DNA from: Paenibacillus assamensis DSM 18201
GTDB lineage: Bacteria; Bacillota; Bacilli; Paenibacillales; Paenibacillaceae
Direction of reading: 5' to 3'
NCBI RefSeq assembly: GCF_000422445.1
Contig: NZ_KE383837.1
Span: 744,001-808,000, forward strand
Length of the DNA: 64,000 nt
The position numbers and the translations under genes were made by a program. Positions 61,837 to 64,000 of this stretch are shown piece by piece. Position 1 is the first letter of the stretch. Each line of letters starts with the position of its first letter. The notes beneath the pieces were generated by a model that worked only from the letters and a program-made list of their open reading frames with translations, made no database searches and had not been told where the DNA came from.

Positions 61837-61895
61837 AGAGGGACCTGCCGACTTGTAGAGATGCTCTACTTGTCAGGCTAGTCCCTCTTTCTCTT
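61837..61895 (+). terminator. Intrinsic terminator of ilvD
   Basis: AGAGGGAC (61837-61844) pairs with GTCCCTCT (61881-61888), with GCC/GGC, GAC/GTC and GTAGAG/CTCTAC stems nested inside, making one long hairpin. The T-rich tail merges into the CTCTTT repeat. Confidence 0.75.
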
Positions 61896-61935
61896 TCTCT
61901 TTCTCTTTCTCTTTCTCTTTCTCTTTCTCTTTCTC
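61885..61935. repeat. Hexanucleotide tandem repeat (CTCTTT)n
   Basis: Period-6 CTCTTT repeats without error for 51 bp, about 8.5 copies, starting inside the ilvD terminator. On the minus strand one frame reads alternating Lys-Glu. Confidence 0.92.
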
Positions 61936-61962
61936 CAACCTTATTGCAACTTCTCCATTTAC

Positions 61963-62052
61963 TTTAGTTGCTTTGGTTGCTTTGGTTGGTTTGGTTGGTT
62001 TGGTTGGTTTGGTTGGTTTGGTTGCTTCGGGTACTTCAACTGCTTCGGCTGC
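61963..62052. repeat. 9-bp tandem repeat, core TTTGGTTGG
   Basis: Ten consecutive 9-mers: four identical TTTGGTTGG copies (61981-62016) flanked by variants such as TTTGGTTGC, TTTAGTTGC, TTCGGGTAC, TTCAACTGC and TTCGGCTGC. On the minus strand one frame reads Lys-Pro-Thr repeats followed, after a short unique piece, by the Lys-Glu repeat. Confidence 0.88.
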
Positions 62053-62063
62053 TTCAATTCGCG

Positions 62064-62247
62064 TTAACGGATGCCACAGAGGCTATTTTGCATATATTTA
62101 GCGGTTTTCAAATGTAACGGGTACCAGAGAGCTTATTTCACAGATTAAACAGTGTTTATCCCCTAAATGACCAAAATAGGCTCTCTCACGACCGTTAAAT
62201 ATCAAATAGGCTTGATTTTGTCAAAATAGCCGCAATAGCGCCCGTTA
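62064..62247. repeat. Four-armed inverted-repeat intergenic element
   Basis: Two direct arms, TTAACGGATGCCACAGAGGC... at 62064-62090 and TAACGGGTACCAGAGAGC... at 62115-62140, face two inverted arms ending GACCGTTA (62171-62197) and GCCCGTTA (62221-62247). All share TAACGG near one end and a CTATTTTG-like end at the other. The layout suggests nested hairpins and a non-coding mobile or structural element of the kind scattered in Paenibacillus intergenic DNA (recalled, not checked). Confidence 0.7.
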
Positions 62248-62351
62248 GGCTAATCTACACGTCAGTGGTGTATCATTTTCCCAGCATGTTGTGCCCGTGC
62301 CATATTGCATCATGCTGTCACCATACTACATACAGTTGCACCATACCTCAT

Positions 62352-62511
62352 CATGTTTCACTACACTACACCCTACTGCACCATACCGCTCCATGTTTCA
62401 CTACACTACATCCTACTGCACCATACCGCTCCATGTTTCACTACACTACACCCTACTGCACCATACCGCTCCATGTTTCACTACACTGCATCCTACTGCA
62501 CCATACCGTAT
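62352..62511. repeat. 40-bp tandem repeat, four copies
   Basis: Four near-identical 40-bp units start at 62352, 62392, 62432 and 62472, each opening CATGTTTCACTACACT and closing ACCATACCGCTC or a one-to-three-base variant; decayed partial units flank both sides. The array ends 17 bp from the stop of the Gfo/Idh gene. The unit length is not a multiple of three, so it opens all three plus frames without encoding a protein. Confidence 0.93.
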
Positions 62512-62528
62512 CATGTTGCATCATATTA

Positions 62529-63506
62529 CTACCGGATACGAATCATATTCCCCGTCCTTGCCGATTCGTTCGCTGCTTCCATCATTCGGCTTAGATCAAT
62601 CGCCAACGCCATATTATCTCCTTCGTGCTTCGTACCTAAAATACGATCAATCCATTCATCGTACATAGAGCCATTCGGTTCAAGCAGTTCCATCTGCTTA
62701 GATGTGCCATCTGCATTACGAAGGATGAGCTGGCCTACGTTATTTTCCATTGTATAAAGTAAGCTCGCCTTTGTACCATGAAGCTCAATCGTATACGGCG
62801 AACCTCCTGTTACGAAACCAGTTTCCGCTATACCGATAACACCGTTGTCAAAGTGAAGCAGCGCTGCTGCATGGTCTTCTACTTCACGATCGGTGACGTA
62901 TCCATAAGCAGCGGAAATGCCCTGTGGTAAACCAGCCAGAAGTCGGATAAGATACATCGGATGGCAGCCAAGATCAATCATCGCACCCCCGCCGCATTCC
63001 TTCATGCTGTAAAAGTGCTCAGGCAGCCAGCCCGCTATCGCTCCATTATGAGCAAGACGAACACGAATCGCGGTCAATCTCCCAACCACACCAGATTTCA
63101 CAAAATGATCCAACGAAATCCCTTCGTGCTCATATCGACGTTTGAGCGCAACTGTTAAAACAACATTGTAGAGCCGCGCTTGATCGGCCAATTCAGCAGC
63201 ACCTGCACCAGTTATGGAAAGCACTTTTTCTGTAAATACATGCTTCTTTGCATGAATAGCATGTTTAATAATATTATCATGCATATCAGTAGGAGTTGTA
63301 ACGACTACAGCATCAATATCAGGACGAGCGAGCAGTTCATCAAGAGATGGAATAAAAGGTACACCATATCGCTCGCCATACGCGGCACCGCGTTCCGTAT
63401 TCTCATCCCATATCGCTACTACTTCTGTCTCAGCATGATTGCGAAATGCCTCTGTATATTCCTCAGCATGGACATGCCAATAGCTTAGTACTGCAACTCT
63501 GATCAT
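62529..63506 (-). CDS. Gfo/Idh/MocA-family oxidoreductase with altered EKP motif
   Basis: 325 residues. N-terminal Rossmann region IRVAVLSYWHVHAEEY has the family beta strand but an unusual loop (SYWHVH instead of GxGxxG). The catalytic motif is TEKVLS at 92-97: Lys94 is kept but the usual Pro is Val. The substrate domain has GGGAMIDLGCHPMYLIRLL with the normal DxGxH motif. NAD binding may therefore be altered; the substrate is unknown. GGAGGAACAATCG precedes the ATG at 63506. It lies between the terminator of an oligopeptide ABC operon and the repeat-rich region. Confidence 0.82.
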   Translation of the reverse strand: MIRVAVLSYWHVHAEEYTEAFRNHAETEVVAIWDENTERGAAYGERYGVPFIPSLDELLARPDIDAVVVTTPTDMHDNIIKHAIHAKKHVFTEKVLSITGAGAAELADQARLYNVVLTVALKRRYEHEGISLDHFVKSGVVGRLTAIRVRLAHNGAIAGWLPEHFYSMKECGGGAMIDLGCHPMYLIRLLAGLPQGISAAYGYVTDREVEDHAAALLHFDNGVIGIAETGFVTGGSPYTIELHGTKASLLYTMENNVGQLILRNADGTSKQMELLEPNGSMYDEWIDRILGTKHEGDNMALAIDLSRMMEAANESARTGNMIRIR

Positions 63507-63534
63507 CGATTGTTCCTCCTTGAGTAAAAATAAA

Positions 63535-63575
63535 AAGCCTTCCTACAAGTAATAGTCTACTTAATAGGAAAGCCT
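63535..63575 (-). terminator. Intrinsic terminator of the oligopeptide ABC operon
   Basis: On the minus strand AGGCTTTCCTA (63575-63565) pairs with TAGGAAGGCT (about 63546-63537) with wobbles and an inner AAGTAG/ACTT stem, then TTTTATTTTT follows. It lies about 50 bp past the ATPase stop. Confidence 0.65.
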
Positions 63576-63622
63576 CTACACAACAACTATAATCATAGCT
63601 ATCAGTTAGACCAAATAGAGAT

Positions 63623-64000
63623 CTAGTTAGCTACAAGATGACAAGCAACAAAATGACCGCTTCCTACATCTTGGAACTGTGGAACTTCGGACTTACATCT
63701 TTCCACCGCATATGGACAACGCGTATGGAATTTGCAGCCGCTTGGCGGGTTCGCCGGGCTCGGAATGTCACCCTGTAGAACGATACGTTCCGATTTGCGG
63801 GTTGGGTCCGGCACTGGAATCGCAGACATCAACGCTTGTGTATACGGATGCAGTGGACGACTGAACAATTCCTCACGCGGTGCCAGCTCTACCATTGAAC
63901 CCAAGTACATTACACCTACACGGTTACACAAGTGCTCTACAACGGACAAGTCATGGGAGATGAACAAGTACGTTAAGTTCTTTTGTTCCTGCAAGTCGCT
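63623..64000 (-). CDS. Oligopeptide/dipeptide ABC transporter ATP-binding protein (OppF/DppF-like), C-terminal part
   Basis: The last 125 residues of a gene that continues beyond position 64000. It begins in the stretch [21 protein letters not shown], containing the switch His, then [31 protein letters not shown] and the C-terminal oligopeptide-family module [16 protein letters not shown], whose cysteines are typical of OppD/OppF and DppD/DppF. It powers peptide import with partners encoded upstream, outside the window. The Walker motifs are not in view. Confidence 0.9.
   Translation of the reverse strand, partial: SDLQEQKNLTYLFISHDLSVVEHLCNRVGVMYLGSMVELAPREELFSRPLHPYTQALMSAIPVPDPTRKSERIVLQGDIPSPANPPSGCKFHTRCPYAVERCKSEVPQFQDVGSGHFVACHLVAN

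Larger units (their letters stand above)
61808..62528. other. Repeat-rich gene-free region between ilvD and a Gfo/Idh gene
   Basis: About 720 bp between convergent genes, almost wholly made of repeats: the ilvD terminator, a 6-bp repeat, a 9-bp repeat, a four-armed inverted-repeat element and a 40-bp repeat (each listed). Open frames through the last are artefacts of the repeat. No normal gene is supported. Confidence 0.6.

Noticed and set aside
62352-62511. Possible CRISPR array
   Set aside because: The units abut with no unique spacers and no cas genes are present.
62265-62757. Three overlapping plus-strand open frames rich in Cys, His, Thr and Pro
   Set aside because: All arise from a 40-bp tandem repeat that opens every frame, and they run into the antisense of the Gfo/Idh gene.

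Overview
The window looks like chromosomal DNA of a spore-forming, Paenibacillus-like member of the Bacillota. This rests on strong AGGAGG-type ribosome sites, family content (a BmrCD-type ABC pair with its attenuator, HelD, DUF441, a copper-amine-oxidase-like lipoprotein, a Sip-type signal peptidase) and gene-dense same-strand operons separated by intrinsic terminators. No rRNA, tRNA, CRISPR array, insertion sequence or phage gene was seen. Most genes are on the minus strand.

Layout. 1-12.3 kb holds single genes and small operons: a RidA fragment, a PP2C-like phosphatase, an MFS exporter, an aldehyde dehydrogenase, a Gfo/Idh/MocA oxidoreductase, a GNAT + AlkC-like repair pair, several acetyltransferases, a deleted kinase pseudogene, a long hexanucleotide repeat, a NUDIX hydrolase and a DMT transporter. 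13.1-26.2 kb is one minus-strand array of thirteen genes with overlaps or short gaps. It starts with trpC-trpB-trpA-trpF and continues into two DegT/DnrJ-type aminotransferases, two Gfo/Idh oxidoreductases, a TIM-barrel sugar isomerase, an M20 amidohydrolase, an Ldh-family dehydrogenase, an unrecognised 142-residue protein and a UDP-sugar dehydrogenase. A divergent orphan LytTR regulator (26.7 kb), whose receiver domain lacks the phospho-acceptor Asp, sits at its head. This is the best candidate for an undescribed biosynthetic locus.

27.5-37.7 kb holds housekeeping and accessory genes: a histidine phosphatase, a GNAT protein, VOC and DUF3891 proteins, a decayed chemotaxis receptor, a hemolysin-III-like protein, a GntR/LacI regulator, HelD, pyrrolidone-carboxylate peptidase and DUF441. 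37.7-42.1 kb is a BmrB-BmrC-BmrD-like module: a consensus promoter, a 31-codon leader peptide, nested stem-loops, an intrinsic terminator, then a heterodimeric multidrug ABC exporter with one degenerate ATP site. 42.3-42.8 kb holds three tiny genes, two of them under 50 codons.

43-53.3 kb holds a chemoreceptor, a TrpXYZ/COG2984-type ABC importer, a copper-amine-oxidase-like lipoprotein, a methyltransferase, a pentapeptide protein and a MerR regulator with a textbook 19-bp-spacer promoter in front of a MATE exporter. 53.4-57.6 kb holds sugar-acid catabolism genes (FGGY kinase, KDPG aldolase, KDG kinase) with a sirtuin between them. 57.8-64 kb holds a membrane acyltransferase preceded by a CRP/FNR-like site, signal peptidase I, ilvD, a 700-bp region packed with several kinds of repeats, a Gfo/Idh oxidoreductase and the end of an oligopeptide ABC ATPase.

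All calls come from reading the sequence and recalled family features; no database search was run. Start codons were moved from the longest reading frame to the best ribosome site where these disagreed, and each such case is noted.
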